A stretch of 44,209 bases of DNA. Source: Natronomonas sp. CBA1123 (GTDB taxonomy: Archaea > Halobacteriota > Halobacteria > Halobacteriales > Haloarculaceae). Of this stretch, positions 1 through 7,817 are shown piece by piece. Positions within the stretch are counted from its first letter, which is position 1, and each line of letters begins with the position of its first letter. Below the pieces are notes generated by a model, which was not told the origin of the DNA, ran no database searches, and saw only the letters and a program-made list of their open reading frames with translations. The translations under genes and the position numbers were made by a program. The stretch lies in contig NZ_WPCC01000028.1 of NCBI RefSeq assembly GCF_009741925.1, positions 1 to 44,209 of the forward strand, in the 5' to 3' direction.

Positions 1-166
1 CCCCGACCTCCGCCCGCAACAGGTCGACGACCGCGGCTTCGCCGTCCGCGACGGCGACCTCGATTCCGTCGAGGTCACTCGCCGCCCCGACGACCGGGTC
101 GCCGCCGGCTGCTTCGACGGCCGCCGCGAACGCCTCGTCACCGACGACACCGACGCGCTGACTCAT
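1..166 (-). CDS. Partial gene, N-terminal 55 residues, unidentified
   Basis: An open frame starts at ATG 166 and runs off the left end of the window. The visible N-terminus begins MSQRVGVVGDEAFAAAVEAA and then alternates hydrophobic beta strands with acidic turns. This looks like the first beta-alpha units of a nucleotide-binding fold. An NAD kinase-like or other Rossmann-type protein is possible, but no diagnostic motif is inside the window, so I assign no function. It is divergent from the isoprenyl diphosphate synthase at 259, with 92 bases between the two starts. Confidence 0.6.
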   Translation of the reverse strand, partial: MSQRVGVVGDEAFAAAVEAAGGDPVVGAASDLDGIEVAVADGEAAVVDLLRAEVG

Positions 167-258
167 CTGCCCGAAGGGACGGCCGGGGAGGGCAAAAAGG
201 CCCCGTCCGCGACCGACGCACGGGAGGGTTTTTGTCCCGCCACTGCAACGGGGGAGAT

Positions 259-1320
259 ATGCGTAGCGTACTCGACGAGTGGCGGCCGATAGTCGACGAG
301 ACCATCGAGTCGCTGCTCCCCCGCGAGGTCGACGAGGCGTACCTCACGGAGTTCTTCGGCGAGGCGACGTTCGCCTACGACCCGACGGCGATACAGCACG
401 CCCTCGCCGACCCCATCTGGGACCTGCTGGACCGCGGCGGCAAGCGCTGGCGGGCCGTCCTCTTTCTGTTGTTCGTCGATGCCTTCGGCGAGGACCCCGA
501 GGAGTTCCTCGAGTACGCCACTATCCCCGAAGTGTTGCACAACGGGACCATCATCGTCGACGACGTCGAGGACGGTGCGACCCACCGCCGGGGCAGTCCC
601 GCACTCCACCACACCCACGGGATGGACGTGGCGCTCAACGCCGGCAACGCGATGTACTTCCTCCCGCTGAAGGTCATCACGCGGAACCCGGCCGACCTTC
701 CGGCCGAAACCCGACTGGCCGCCTACGAGATGCTCACCTTCGAACTCAACCGGACGCATCTCGGCCAGGGGATGGACATCTGCTGGCACAACGAGAAGGA
801 GGTCCGCATCACCGAACCCGAGTACCTCGAGATGTGCGCCTGCAAGACCGGCTGTCTCGGGCGCATCGTCGCCCGATTGGCCGCCATCGTCACCGAGAAC
901 CCCGACGCCGAGGACGCCGTCGCGAACTACGCCGAGGACATGGCCGTCGCCTTCCAAATCGCCGACGACGTACTCGACGTCGAACACGCGATGGAGGAAG
1001 GCGGCTCCTTCGGAAAGGGCGTCGGAAACGACATCCGCGAAGGGAAGAAGACCCTGATGGTCATCCACGCCGCCGACAACGCGCCCGCGGAGGACGTGGC
1101 ACGCCTCGAGGAACTGCTGTGGGCCGAAGAGAACACCGACGAGGAGGTCATGGAAGCCATCGACATCCTCGAATCCGCCGGAAGCGTCGAGTATGCACGC
1201 GGCGTCGCCGAAGACCTCTCGGCGGAGTCGCAGTCTCACCTCGACGATGTCGACCTCGAAGACGGGGCAGAACGGAAGCTCCGGTCGTTCGCCGAGTTCG
1301 TCGTCGACCGGGAACGATAG
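259..1320 (+). CDS. idsA: Short-chain isoprenyl diphosphate synthase (GGPP/GFPP synthase type)
   Basis: This 353-residue trans-prenyltransferase condenses IPP with allylic diphosphates to make the C20 (or C25) precursors of archaeal ether lipids. Seen: GGKRWR at residues 60-65, the first aspartate-rich motif DDVED at 101-105 and the second, DDVLD, at about 236-240, all with the family spacing. The position five residues before the first motif is Gly rather than the bulky aromatic that normally limits chain length, so a product longer than C20 is conceivable (inference). I chose ATG 259, not the upstream in-frame start at 232, because a TATA-like T-run at 229-234 lies about 28 bases before it, which fits a leaderless transcript. 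Family assignment is firm; product chain length is not. Confidence 0.93.
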   Translation: MRSVLDEWRPIVDETIESLLPREVDEAYLTEFFGEATFAYDPTAIQHALADPIWDLLDRGGKRWRAVLFLLFVDAFGEDPEEFLEYATIPEVLHNGTIIVDDVEDGATHRRGSPALHHTHGMDVALNAGNAMYFLPLKVITRNPADLPAETRLAAYEMLTFELNRTHLGQGMDICWHNEKEVRITEPEYLEMCACKTGCLGRIVARLAAIVTENPDAEDAVANYAEDMAVAFQIADDVLDVEHAMEEGGSFGKGVGNDIREGKKTLMVIHAADNAPAEDVARLEELLWAEENTDEEVMEAIDILESAGSVEYARGVAEDLSAESQSHLDDVDLEDGAERKLRSFAEFVVDRER

Positions 1321-1339
1321 CGCCCGGGATTTGGAAACA

Positions 1340-1348
1340 CATTAATGG
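1340..1348 (+). promoter_or_regulatory. TATA box of the membrane protein at 1370
   Basis: CATTAATGG is centred about 26 bases before ATG 1370, the spacing expected for a leaderless haloarchaeal transcript. It lies in the 49-base gap after the isoprenyl synthase, so the downstream gene probably has its own promoter. Confidence 0.5.
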
Positions 1349-1369
1349 GCTCCGTGCCGACGCCAACGT

Positions 1370-1807
1370 ATGGACCCATCGGTTACGCTGTTCGGCCCGG
1401 TCGATACGTATCTCGCGCCGGTCATCGGGTACGTGCTGCTGGCGCTCATCCTCCTCAACGTTCTCGGCCGAGGCATCGAGTACAGACGAATCGCAAAGCA
1501 AGCCAAAGACGGCGCCGACGCCGTCAGTCGAAACCCGCTCCGCGTCGCGACGAACTTCCTGCTCGTCGTCGGGGGGTTCTACTACCTCACGGTCAACCGC
1601 CACGCGGGCCTCGTCGTCTCGCTGTTCGTCGTCACGATGGTCGTCGCCGACGTCTTCGAGTTCGAATCCCGGAAGGTCGAAGCGCGGCAGGACTGGGACG
1701 TCGAACGGCCGTGGGGCTCCCTCGCTGCCTCCGGCTTCGCACTCGCGTACATCGCCTACCAGACGCTGTTCTTCCTCGTTCGGCCGTTCTGGAGCGCCAT
1801 CGTCTGA
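1370..1807 (+). CDS. Small polytopic membrane protein, haloarchaeal family
   Basis: A 145-residue protein with four likely membrane segments at about 15-33, 55-72, 77-95 and 118-140. Short charged loops separate them, including RRIAKQAKDG after the first. I recognise no catalytic motif. It resembles the numbered haloarchaeal DUF families of small membrane proteins (possibly DUF7313; number from memory, unchecked). It follows the isoprenyl synthase on the same strand but has its own TATA box, so co-function is not implied. Confidence 0.75.
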   Translation: MDPSVTLFGPVDTYLAPVIGYVLLALILLNVLGRGIEYRRIAKQAKDGADAVSRNPLRVATNFLLVVGGFYYLTVNRHAGLVVSLFVVTMVVADVFEFESRKVEARQDWDVERPWGSLAASGFALAYIAYQTLFFLVRPFWSAIV

Positions 1808-1855
1808 CCGGTCGGAGCACTCGTCTCTTTTTACGCTGGCTCGTATCCGACCGGT
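1807..1855 (+). terminator. Probable terminator region of the membrane protein gene
   Basis: A 9-base inverted repeat, ACCGGTCGG at 1807-1815 and CCGACCGGT at 1847-1855, encloses a T5 tract just after the stop codon. Archaeal termination depends mainly on T tracts, so the T5 is the more telling part. The gene is convergent with the next one, so termination is needed here. Confidence 0.35.
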
Positions 1856-2006
1856 GGACCCACCGAACGCGGCTCCGATAGCTGTCCGTTGACGCCACGC
1901 GTCGCTTCGATAATCGTTCCTGACGGACGAGCAACTGCTGTGCGTGTCGAACTGCCGCCAGGAGAGTCACACCGCTTTCCGTGTTGCTGTCGACTGAGCG
2001 TCGACG

Positions 2007-2279
2007 TTACGCCTCGGCGCTTCGCTCGTCGAAGTAATCGCGAAGTTCGTAGAACGCCGGGATGAGGAACCAGAACGTGATGACCCCGATGATGACGAAC
2101 CCGGCGGTCACGTCACGGAGGAGCAACACCAACTCGGCGTACGTGCCGGGGTCCTCCGGCGGCGGCGCGATGAGCTGTGTCCCTTCGAAGCTCTCGGTCG
2201 TCAGCCACGCGGAGATAGCCATCCAGACGAGACCCCCGCCCGTGAGGATGGCGAGTCCTTTCGCGAATTCGTCAGCCAT
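2007..2279 (-). CDS. Small two-TM protein of the bc-complex cluster
   Basis: A 90-residue protein with hydrophobic segments at about 6-24 and 55-78 and a charged C-terminus (ELRDYFDERSAEA). It is the last gene of the minus-strand cytochrome bc cluster. Its ATG at 2279 overlaps the end of the upstream gene by eight bases, which indicates translational coupling. The longer frame upstream of 2279 is only open space inside the preceding gene. I recall this as one of the haloarchaeal DUF families next to petD (possibly DUF7314). Function is unknown; an accessory or assembly subunit is an inference from position. Confidence 0.72.
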   Translation of the reverse strand: MADEFAKGLAILTGGGLVWMAISAWLTTESFEGTQLIAPPPEDPGTYAELVLLLRDVTAGFVIIGVITFWFLIPAFYELRDYFDERSAEA

Positions 2280-2646
2280 TATCCGAATCTTCGGCGGTGT
2301 CGTCTTTAGACTTTCCCATTCCCGCCGTCCGGAAGCGAGTCGAGAACGCGTACACTGCGCTCCCACCGACGATGAGCGCGAGCCCGACGGCGACGAGAAG
2401 CAGGTTCACGTCCTCCGGACTCGCCGTCGCACGCTGGGTGCCGCGGTCCAGCAGGACGAACCCCCCGAGAATCGAGACGATGGCGATGAGCGTCGAGAAG
2501 ACGGTGACCGTCTTGTACAGCCGCAGCGGTACCACGATGTCCCGACCCGAGGCGCCGACCGCCATCTCCGCATCGGAGACGCGAGGGTCGTCGTCGGAGG
2601 CAGTGCTGTCGCTGTCGTCGTCGTCGGGAGTGTCGTCTGAAACCAT
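2272..2646 (-). CDS. Small two-TM protein of the bc-complex cluster
   Basis: A 124-residue protein. An acidic N-terminal tail (first 30 residues mostly D, S and E) is followed by two membrane helices at about 45-68 and 80-100 and a short polar tail. It lies 27 bases downstream of petD and overlaps the next small gene by eight bases, so it belongs to the same transcription unit. I recall it as a haloarchaeal membrane family (possibly DUF7315). No cofactor-binding motif is visible; a structural subunit of the complex is a guess from context. Confidence 0.72.
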   Translation of the reverse strand: MVSDDTPDDDDSDSTASDDDPRVSDAEMAVGASGRDIVVPLRLYKTVTVFSTLIAIVSILGGFVLLDRGTQRATASPEDVNLLLVAVGLALIVGGSAVYAFSTRFRTAGMGKSKDDTAEDSDNG

Positions 2647-2673
2647 GAGAGAACGAAAAGACGGTGAGCCGCG

Positions 2674-3456
2674 TTACTTCGGCGGGCGGAGCCGGTAGTA
2701 CCGGCGGTTGAGTTCGAACATGTACCCCTCGCGCATCGTCTTCAGCACCGAGTAGGCGACGAAGGCGAACGCGAACGGGAGCATGAACGTCAGGATGAAC
2801 AGCTCACCGGACGTCATCGGGAGCAGGTCCGTGATGAGGTTCTGGACTGCGAGCACCGCGATGGTGAACGCGAAGACGACGCCGCCGACGCCGACGGCCG
2901 CCCAGAACGGCTCCTCGACGGGTCGCCGTGCGCTGCCCTTGTTCAGGAACGGGACGATGGCGATGACGCCGACGACGACGAGGTTCGCGAGCACGCCGTA
3001 CGTTCGGTCCGACATCAGTTTCTGCCCGCCGAGCAGCGACAGCTCGGGGTTGATGGGCGTCAGCTTGAGCAGGCCGAACGACCAGTACAGATACCAGTCC
3101 GGCAGGATGACCGCCGGCGTGGAGTTGGGGTCGGCCGGGCCCGGAATGTGCGGCGGAATCGCCGCGGCGATGAAGAACATCGCTCCGAGGAAGAACGACG
3201 TAATCGCGAGATTGCGAATCATCTCGTGGGGCCACGTCGGGAACGCGAGCACGTCACGCTCGACGTAGTCCGATGCGCGACGGAGGTCTTCGTCTTCCCG
3301 TCGGGACCGCTCGAAGTACTCGTAGGTCAGCCGAGCCAGCCCTTGGGTGCGCTCCTTGCGCTCGCTCCACGTGGGAGCCTGGTCGTCCTGTGGGACGATA
3401 CCGCCTCCGTCCGTCTTCGGTTCGCCGCCGTCGGTTTTGGGTTCGTCGTTGCTCAT
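2674..3456 (-). CDS. petD: Cytochrome bc complex, C-terminal cytochrome b half (subunit IV type)
   Basis: A 260-residue protein forming the quinol-oxidation (Qo) side of cytochrome b, encoded separately from the haem-binding half as in b6f-type complexes. Seen: a cytosolic N-terminal region, membrane helices at about 83-103, 153-173, 185-208 and 217-240, and the Qo motif as PDWY at 119-122 in place of the PEWY of ubiquinone enzymes. PDWY-type motifs are associated with menaquinone-based chains (established knowledge), which fits haloarchaeal respiration. The start is four bases after the petB stop, so the two are tightly co-transcribed. An N-terminal EPKTDGG direct repeat is a small oddity. 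Confidence 0.93.
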   Translation of the reverse strand: MSNDEPKTDGGEPKTDGGGIVPQDDQAPTWSERKERTQGLARLTYEYFERSRREDEDLRRASDYVERDVLAFPTWPHEMIRNLAITSFFLGAMFFIAAAIPPHIPGPADPNSTPAVILPDWYLYWSFGLLKLTPINPELSLLGGQKLMSDRTYGVLANLVVVGVIAIVPFLNKGSARRPVEEPFWAAVGVGGVVFAFTIAVLAVQNLITDLLPMTSGELFILTFMLPFAFAFVAYSVLKTMREGYMFELNRRYYRLRPPK

Positions 3457-3460
3457 TGTA

Positions 3461-4270
3461 TCAGTGCGGTTCCGCGATGCCCTGCATCCAAACGATGCCG
3501 ATGTGGATGGCGATGACGAGCGTCACCACGAACGGCAACAGGAAGACGTGCAGGATGTACATTCGTTGCAGCGTCGCTTCACCCAGCGTGAAGCCGCCGA
3601 AGATGAGCTGTGCCACCCAGTCGCCGATGAGCGGAATCGACAGCGCCATCTCGACGCCAATCTGGCCGGCCCAGTACGACAGCTGGCTCCACGGCAGCAG
3701 GTAGCCGGTGTAGCCGAACACCATCGTCAGCGAGATGAGGACGATGCCGATAATCCAGTTCAGCTCACGCGGCTCCTTGTAAGCGCCCGTGAAGTACACA
3801 CGGAGCATGTGCAGGAAGACCGCGGCGGTCATCACCTGCGCCGACCAGCGGTGGAGGCTCCGCAGGAACGTCCCGAAGTTCAAATCGCCCATGATGAACA
3901 GGACGTTCGAGTAAGCGACCGAGGTGGCCGCATCCGCCGACGGTGCAGCCGTCGAGGGGGCGTAGTAGAAGCCCAATAGTGCACCCGTAATGGAGGCTAC
4001 CACGTATGCGATGGTACTGAACGACCCTAACGCGTACAGCGGGTACCAGTACCAGAACTTGTTGTCGAGGTTGTACTGCTCGGTGTGGCTCTTCGGCATC
4101 TGGAGGTTCGTCTTGTAGTACATGTCCTCCAGCAGCTCCAGGTAATCGACGATGCGGAGCCGTTTGTCGAGCCAGATGAGGGTGGTGAGGTAGACCTCCT
4201 CGATGGGAGAGAGGTCCTTCGTCTCCATCCACCCTTCGTGGTCGTGTTCGTCTTTTCGTTCTAGGCTCAT
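3461..4270 (-). CDS. petB: Cytochrome bc complex, cytochrome b6-like subunit
   Basis: A 269-residue diheme membrane subunit that carries electrons from menaquinol across the membrane. Both haem-ligand pairs are visible: H140/H154 with 13 residues between, and H241/H256 with 14 residues between. The 14-residue spacing of the second pair is the b6-type arrangement. Membrane helices lie at about 80-102, 143-160, 172-195 and 240-262. The first 70 residues form a charged extension before the first helix. The gene sits between the Rieske gene (5-base gap) and petD (4-base gap). Confidence 0.95.
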   Translation of the reverse strand: MSLERKDEHDHEGWMETKDLSPIEEVYLTTLIWLDKRLRIVDYLELLEDMYYKTNLQMPKSHTEQYNLDNKFWYWYPLYALGSFSTIAYVVASITGALLGFYYAPSTAAPSADAATSVAYSNVLFIMGDLNFGTFLRSLHRWSAQVMTAAVFLHMLRVYFTGAYKEPRELNWIIGIVLISLTMVFGYTGYLLPWSQLSYWAGQIGVEMALSIPLIGDWVAQLIFGGFTLGEATLQRMYILHVFLLPFVVTLVIAIHIGIVWMQGIAEPH

Positions 4271-4275
4271 GGTTA

Positions 4276-5118
4276 TTAGTCAGGTCGCGGGAGCGCGATG
4301 AACGTCCCGAACTCGGGGGTGAAGGGGTCGTACGTCGACTGGTGGCACTGACAGTAGACGCCGTTTTCGGCGTCGTACTGGGCGGCACTCGGACTGTCCT
4401 TGTAGCCGGGGACACAGCAGAAGTGCGTACAGACGTTGAGGTACGCGATGACGCCGTTGGCCGAGGCGGCCTCGATCCAGTTGCCGGCGTCGCTGTCCTC
4501 CTGGGCCAACTCCTCGATACGCGTACTCCGGATGAGCGTCACGGGCAGTTGTCCCTCGACGCCTTCGGAACGCCACGTTGTCGAGGCGGGTTTGCCGGTT
4601 CCGTCGTCGCCGATGCCGTTGCCCCAGTCCTCGTAGCCTTCGAAGTCGTCGATGTGGATGCGGTCGCCCTCGCTGAGTTCTTCGGCTTGCCACTCGTACG
4701 TCGGGGAGGCAGTGGACCGGAAGTAGTTGTCGAACTCGGCGCTGGGTTCGACGCCACCGGCGTTCTGCCGGCCGCAGTACTGATACCACGCCGAGGAGTA
4801 CGTCTGTCCGCCCAACTCCATCTCGGCGACATCGTAGGTGACGCCGCCTTCGGTCACCGTCTGGACGTCCGGCCAGATGCCGCGAAGGTAGCCCTCGCCG
4901 TCCAGTTCCAGCGGGATGTACGGCATCCCACGAGGTGCTGGACCGCCGAGTTGTTGGATGGCGGCGAACTGCGTCGGACCGCCACCACCGCCACCCGCCT
5001 GCGTCGCGATGTCGATGGTTGCGGCACCCCCGACGCCGACGCCGGAGAGGGCCGCGCTCCCGACGACGCCTTTGACGAAGCGACGACGACCGGATTCGCT
5101 CGGATATTTGTCACTCAT
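4276..5118 (-). CDS. petA: Rieske [2Fe-2S] iron-sulfur protein of the bc complex
   Basis: A 280-residue, Tat-exported Rieske protein. The N-terminus has the twin-arginine motif RRRFVKG (11-17) followed by a hydrophobic segment that anchors it outside the membrane. Cluster ligands are visible as C230-x-H232 and C256-x2-H259. The disulfide cysteines C235 and C258 are also present, and there is one extra cysteine beside C235 (CTHFCC). A Gly-rich hinge (42-47) precedes the soluble domain. A roughly 100-residue insertion before the cluster boxes is longer than in bacterial homologues. It lies 2 bases after the small 2-TM gene and directly upstream of petB. The symbol follows b6f naming. Confidence 0.94.
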   Translation of the reverse strand: MSDKYPSESGRRRFVKGVVGSAALSGVGVGGAATIDIATQAGGGGGGPTQFAAIQQLGGPAPRGMPYIPLELDGEGYLRGIWPDVQTVTEGGVTYDVAEMELGGQTYSSAWYQYCGRQNAGGVEPSAEFDNYFRSTASPTYEWQAEELSEGDRIHIDDFEGYEDWGNGIGDDGTGKPASTTWRSEGVEGQLPVTLIRSTRIEELAQEDSDAGNWIEAASANGVIAYLNVCTHFCCVPGYKDSPSAAQYDAENGVYCQCHQSTYDPFTPEFGTFIALPRPD

Positions 5119-5120
5119 TG

Positions 5121-5516
5121 TTATTTCTTGTAGTATGGGTAGATGGCACGCTTCAGTTTGTCCAGCGTGCCGTCGGTGATTTCCTCACCGTACATGTCCT
5201 CCTCGCGGATGTAGAGGTCCTCCCACTTGCGGCGGCGCTTCTTGACGACCATCACGTCCGGGAGGAACTCCTTGCGGTACAGCAGCAGGATGAACGCGAG
5301 ATTGATGAAGATGGCCGCGAGCAGCAGACCGAGGAGGACGTTACCGGCTTCCGTACCGGTCGAGGTACCGACGCCCCACCCGGCGGTGAAGCCGTAGGTG
5401 AACACGCCGACGAAGACGATTTGGATGACCGACAGCAACACGATGGTAATCGCGGCGACGGTGCTCTCACGCGCCGGTTCGTACCGGTGTATCGCGCCGT
5501 AGCTGTTGTCGGACAT
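5121..5516 (-). CDS. Two-TM protein of the bc-complex cluster
   Basis: A 131-residue protein with membrane helices at about 20-42 and 57-81, then a strongly basic patch (KKRRRK) and a charged tail ending YPYYKK. The positive-inside rule puts the C-terminal half in the cytoplasm. It starts one base after the halocyanin stop and ends two bases before the Rieske start, so it is an integral part of the operon. I recall it as a haloarchaeal family (possibly DUF7318). No redox motif is present. Its constant position between halocyanin and the Rieske protein makes a structural role in the complex plausible. Confidence 0.78.
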   Translation of the reverse strand: MSDNSYGAIHRYEPARESTVAAITIVLLSVIQIVFVGVFTYGFTAGWGVGTSTGTEAGNVLLGLLLAAIFINLAFILLLYRKEFLPDVMVVKKRRRKWEDLYIREEDMYGEEITDGTLDKLKRAIYPYYKK

Positions 5517-5517
5517 G

Positions 5518-6171
5518 TCAGTTACCTCCGCTCGTGTGCGGCGACTCGCCGTACTTCAGCATGAAGAACGTGAACAGCAGCGACACCGTAATCATCAGGA
5601 TGACGCTGACGCCGACCCAGTGCTCGTGGATGTCCACGCCGAAGTGTGAGGGGTCCTTCAGCGACGGCCCGCTGGTGTCGATGGTGGGCACGTCGTCGCC
5701 GACGGCGATACCGCCCTTCATACCTTGTCCTTCGTGCGGATTGCAGTAATACGTCGTGATGCCGGCGTGGTCTTCCGTGAACTCGAACTCGTAGGTCGTG
5801 CCGGCCTCGCCAACGGGCGACCCGCTGTTGAGTTCGGCCGGTCCCTCGTTTGCGACGACGTTGTGGGCGCCGCCCTCGCCGGTCCATTCCCACGTCACCG
5901 TCGTTCCCGGCGAAATCCAAATCGCTGGCGGGTCGAACGCCAGTCCGTCACCGGCACCGACGGAGATGGTCACTTCGTCCTGGTCACGGAGGTCCTCGGC
6001 CGACTCGTACAGATTGGCGTCGTCGAGATAGGCACCGAAGTCCGGCTCGAGATTGCCGCCGCCCGAGCCGCCTCCTTCCTCTGCGGCTGCGGCTGGCTGT
6101 GCCGCGCCCGCGGCCGCCGTCGCGGCCACCGACGCACCACCGGCAGCGCGCATGAAGTCCCGCCTTTTCAT
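5518..6171 (-). CDS. hcp: Halocyanin-type blue copper protein with C-terminal membrane anchor
   Basis: A 217-residue type 1 copper protein, the probable electron acceptor from the Rieske/cytochrome b complex in place of cytochrome c. Seen: Tat signal KRRDFMRAAG at the N-terminus, an Ala-rich signal to about residue 30, and a Gly-rich linker. The cupredoxin domain has all four copper ligands: H103, C143, H146 and M151. Unusually, a C-terminal membrane helix (about 184-206) follows the copper domain, so it is anchored at its C-terminus rather than only by a lipid. It is the first gene of the operon, with a TATA box about 27 bases upstream. Confidence 0.93.
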   Translation of the reverse strand: MKRRDFMRAAGGASVAATAAAGAAQPAAAAEEGGGSGGGNLEPDFGAYLDDANLYESAEDLRDQDEVTISVGAGDGLAFDPPAIWISPGTTVTWEWTGEGGAHNVVANEGPAELNSGSPVGEAGTTYEFEFTEDHAGITTYYCNPHEGQGMKGGIAVGDDVPTIDTSGPSLKDPSHFGVDIHEHWVGVSVILMITVSLLFTFFMLKYGESPHTSGGN

Positions 6172-6195
6172 ACACCTGTTGGTCAGGACTGTTTG

Positions 6196-6205
6196 TGCTT
6201 AAACC
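6196..6205 (-). promoter_or_regulatory. TATA box of the halocyanin-bc operon
   Basis: On the minus strand GTTTAAGC is centred near 6200, about 28 bases before the halocyanin ATG at 6171. This predicts a leaderless or near-leaderless transcript covering halocyanin through the two small membrane genes ending at 2007. Confidence 0.55.
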
Positions 6206-6293
6206 CACCGATGGCGCCTTCGTGAGAGGGCCCTGTAACGCCGTCTAAACGCCTGTCTCTGCGTTCTCCTTCCCTCGCGGGGCGATGGACCTC

Positions 6294-7229
6294 CTACCTG
6301 TCTCCCGACTGAAGCTCGCTTCCCTCGTCGGCCTCCTCGATGGCCTCCCGGTGGATTCGCTCCATCGCCTCCTCGAGTTCCCGGCCGCCGGCTTCGAAGG
6401 CCTCCTCCGGCAGAAACGACGGCCGCTCGTCGGAGCCGGCACCGACCGCACGGAGTCTGTCTCGGTACTGCTCCGAGCGCATCCGGTCGGAGAGTCGCGC
6501 GTTCGCCACCGTCAAGAAGAGGAAGAACCCGATGACGAGGAAGAACAGCCCCAGCGTCACGATGATGGCGCCGCCGAAGCCGAGTCCGATTAAGTCGACG
6601 ACGCCGGCCACCCACACGAGCAGGAAAATCACGCCCGAAAGCGTCGTCGCTCCGGCCACGACCTGCAACATTCGGTTGCCGAAGTCGCCGCTCCCCTCCG
6701 GGACCGTATCGGGGTGGGGCAGGCCGGCGTCGTCGTCGACTTCGGGAACGTCGTACTCCTCCATCGCACACAGCGCAATCATCGGCTCGACGTCACGGAG
6801 AATCGTCCCGGTCCCCTGAATCGACCCGTCCGGGCGGACGATGACGTACCCCTCGTCGGAGTAAGCCACCACACGGTCGTCGTCACCCTCGCCGACACGC
6901 TCGACGACGGCGAACACCTCCCGACGCTCGACGTTCGACCGGAGTTCGTCTTCGACCCGGTCGAGCAGTTCCGACCCAGTTATCCACGAATCCGCGTCGA
7001 AGACGGCCTCCCACTCGTCGGCGGACATCTCCGCCATCTCCGCGGGGCCGAAGTCGTCGAAGTCGTACTGTTCTTCGACCTGCCGGCGCAGTTCCTCCGT
7101 CGAGAGCGTCTCCGTCTCGCCGGCGCCTGCATCCGGCTCTGTGCCGTCGGATTCGGCAGCCTCGGCATCGGTCGACGCCGAATCCGTGGCGTCCGCTGCC
7201 TCCTCGGTCGGGTCCCGCGAGTCGGCCAT
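6294..7229 (-). CDS. Haloarchaeal membrane protein with acidic N-terminal domain
   Basis: A 311-residue protein. The first 45 residues are low-complexity acidic, followed by a soluble region (about 45-185) with alternating charged helices and strands. Two membrane helices (about 202-224 and 228-255) and a cytoplasmic amphipathic tail come next. I chose ATG 7229 (MADSRDP); the extra upstream frame is basic and overlaps the divergent gene's promoter. It ends 122 bases before the halocyanin operon on the same strand, and I recall it as a haloarchaeal family (possibly DUF7319) next to bc-complex genes. Function is unknown. Confidence 0.75.
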   Translation of the reverse strand: MADSRDPTEEAADATDSASTDAEAAESDGTEPDAGAGETETLSTEELRRQVEEQYDFDDFGPAEMAEMSADEWEAVFDADSWITGSELLDRVEDELRSNVERREVFAVVERVGEGDDDRVVAYSDEGYVIVRPDGSIQGTGTILRDVEPMIALCAMEEYDVPEVDDDAGLPHPDTVPEGSGDFGNRMLQVVAGATTLSGVIFLLVWVAGVVDLIGLGFGGAIIVTLGLFFLVIGFFLFLTVANARLSDRMRSEQYRDRLRAVGAGSDERPSFLPEEAFEAGGRELEEAMERIHREAIEEADEGSELQSGDR

Positions 7230-7316
7230 TGCCGGATGTTGGGCCGTCGAGGGCTTACGCTTTCCGACCGCGGACGACACGGCACACTCAAACCCTCGCC
7301 GCCCCTACCGCCGACA

Positions 7317-7799
7317 ATGGCCACGGACGCCCAAATCGCGACACTCGTCGTCATCTCCGTCGCCGCCAGTTTCCCCTGTTTTCTGTACGGCGCGTGGATA
7401 ATGATAGACAACGAGAAGATTACGTGGGGGGTTCTCACCTACCACCTGAAGTTCATCTTCACCGGCCTGACGCTGACGACGGTGCCGCTTCTGTTCTGGA
7501 TGCTCCCCCGTCTACTCGAACAGTTCGGGGGCTTTGCCGCCGCACACGCCTTCTTCGGCCTGCAGGCGTACGCGTTCCTCGCCTTCGGCTTCACCGGCAT
7601 CGTCCGCATCTTCCGGGCGAAGTACGAACACGACCTCTACACCGAGTACGACGAGGACGTACTGCTCGACGAAATCGGCGGCGACAACATGGAGTTCTGG
7701 CGCCGACGCCTCCGTATCGGCGTCTTCGGCTACGTCGGCTGTTGGCTCATCGCCTTCCTGACCGGCTTTACGCGCTATCTCTCAGCGTACGTGTTCTGA
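7317..7799 (+). CDS. Four-TM membrane protein next to the bc cluster
   Basis: A 160-residue membrane protein with helices at about 6-27, 42-63, 75-96 and 133-152. The loop after the third helix is acidic (EYDEDVLLDEIGGD). A single histidine (in TYHLKF) and aromatic-rich helices are present but there is no haem or metal motif. It is transcribed divergently from the 6294-7229 gene, with 87 bases between starts. I recall it as a haloarchaeal family (possibly DUF7321). Its location suggests a respiratory link, but that is not shown. Confidence 0.72.
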   Translation: MATDAQIATLVVISVAASFPCFLYGAWIMIDNEKITWGVLTYHLKFIFTGLTLTTVPLLFWMLPRLLEQFGGFAAAHAFFGLQAYAFLAFGFTGIVRIFRAKYEHDLYTEYDEDVLLDEIGGDNMEFWRRRLRIGVFGYVGCWLIAFLTGFTRYLSAYVF

Positions 7800-7817
7800 C
7801 GGTCGCCGTCTCGATTT

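Noticed and set aside
279-1892. 537-residue Arg-rich frame overlapping the isoprenyl synthase and the following gene
   Set aside because: Very basic and Arg/Pro-rich, unlike haloarchaeal proteins, and overlaps two well-supported genes.
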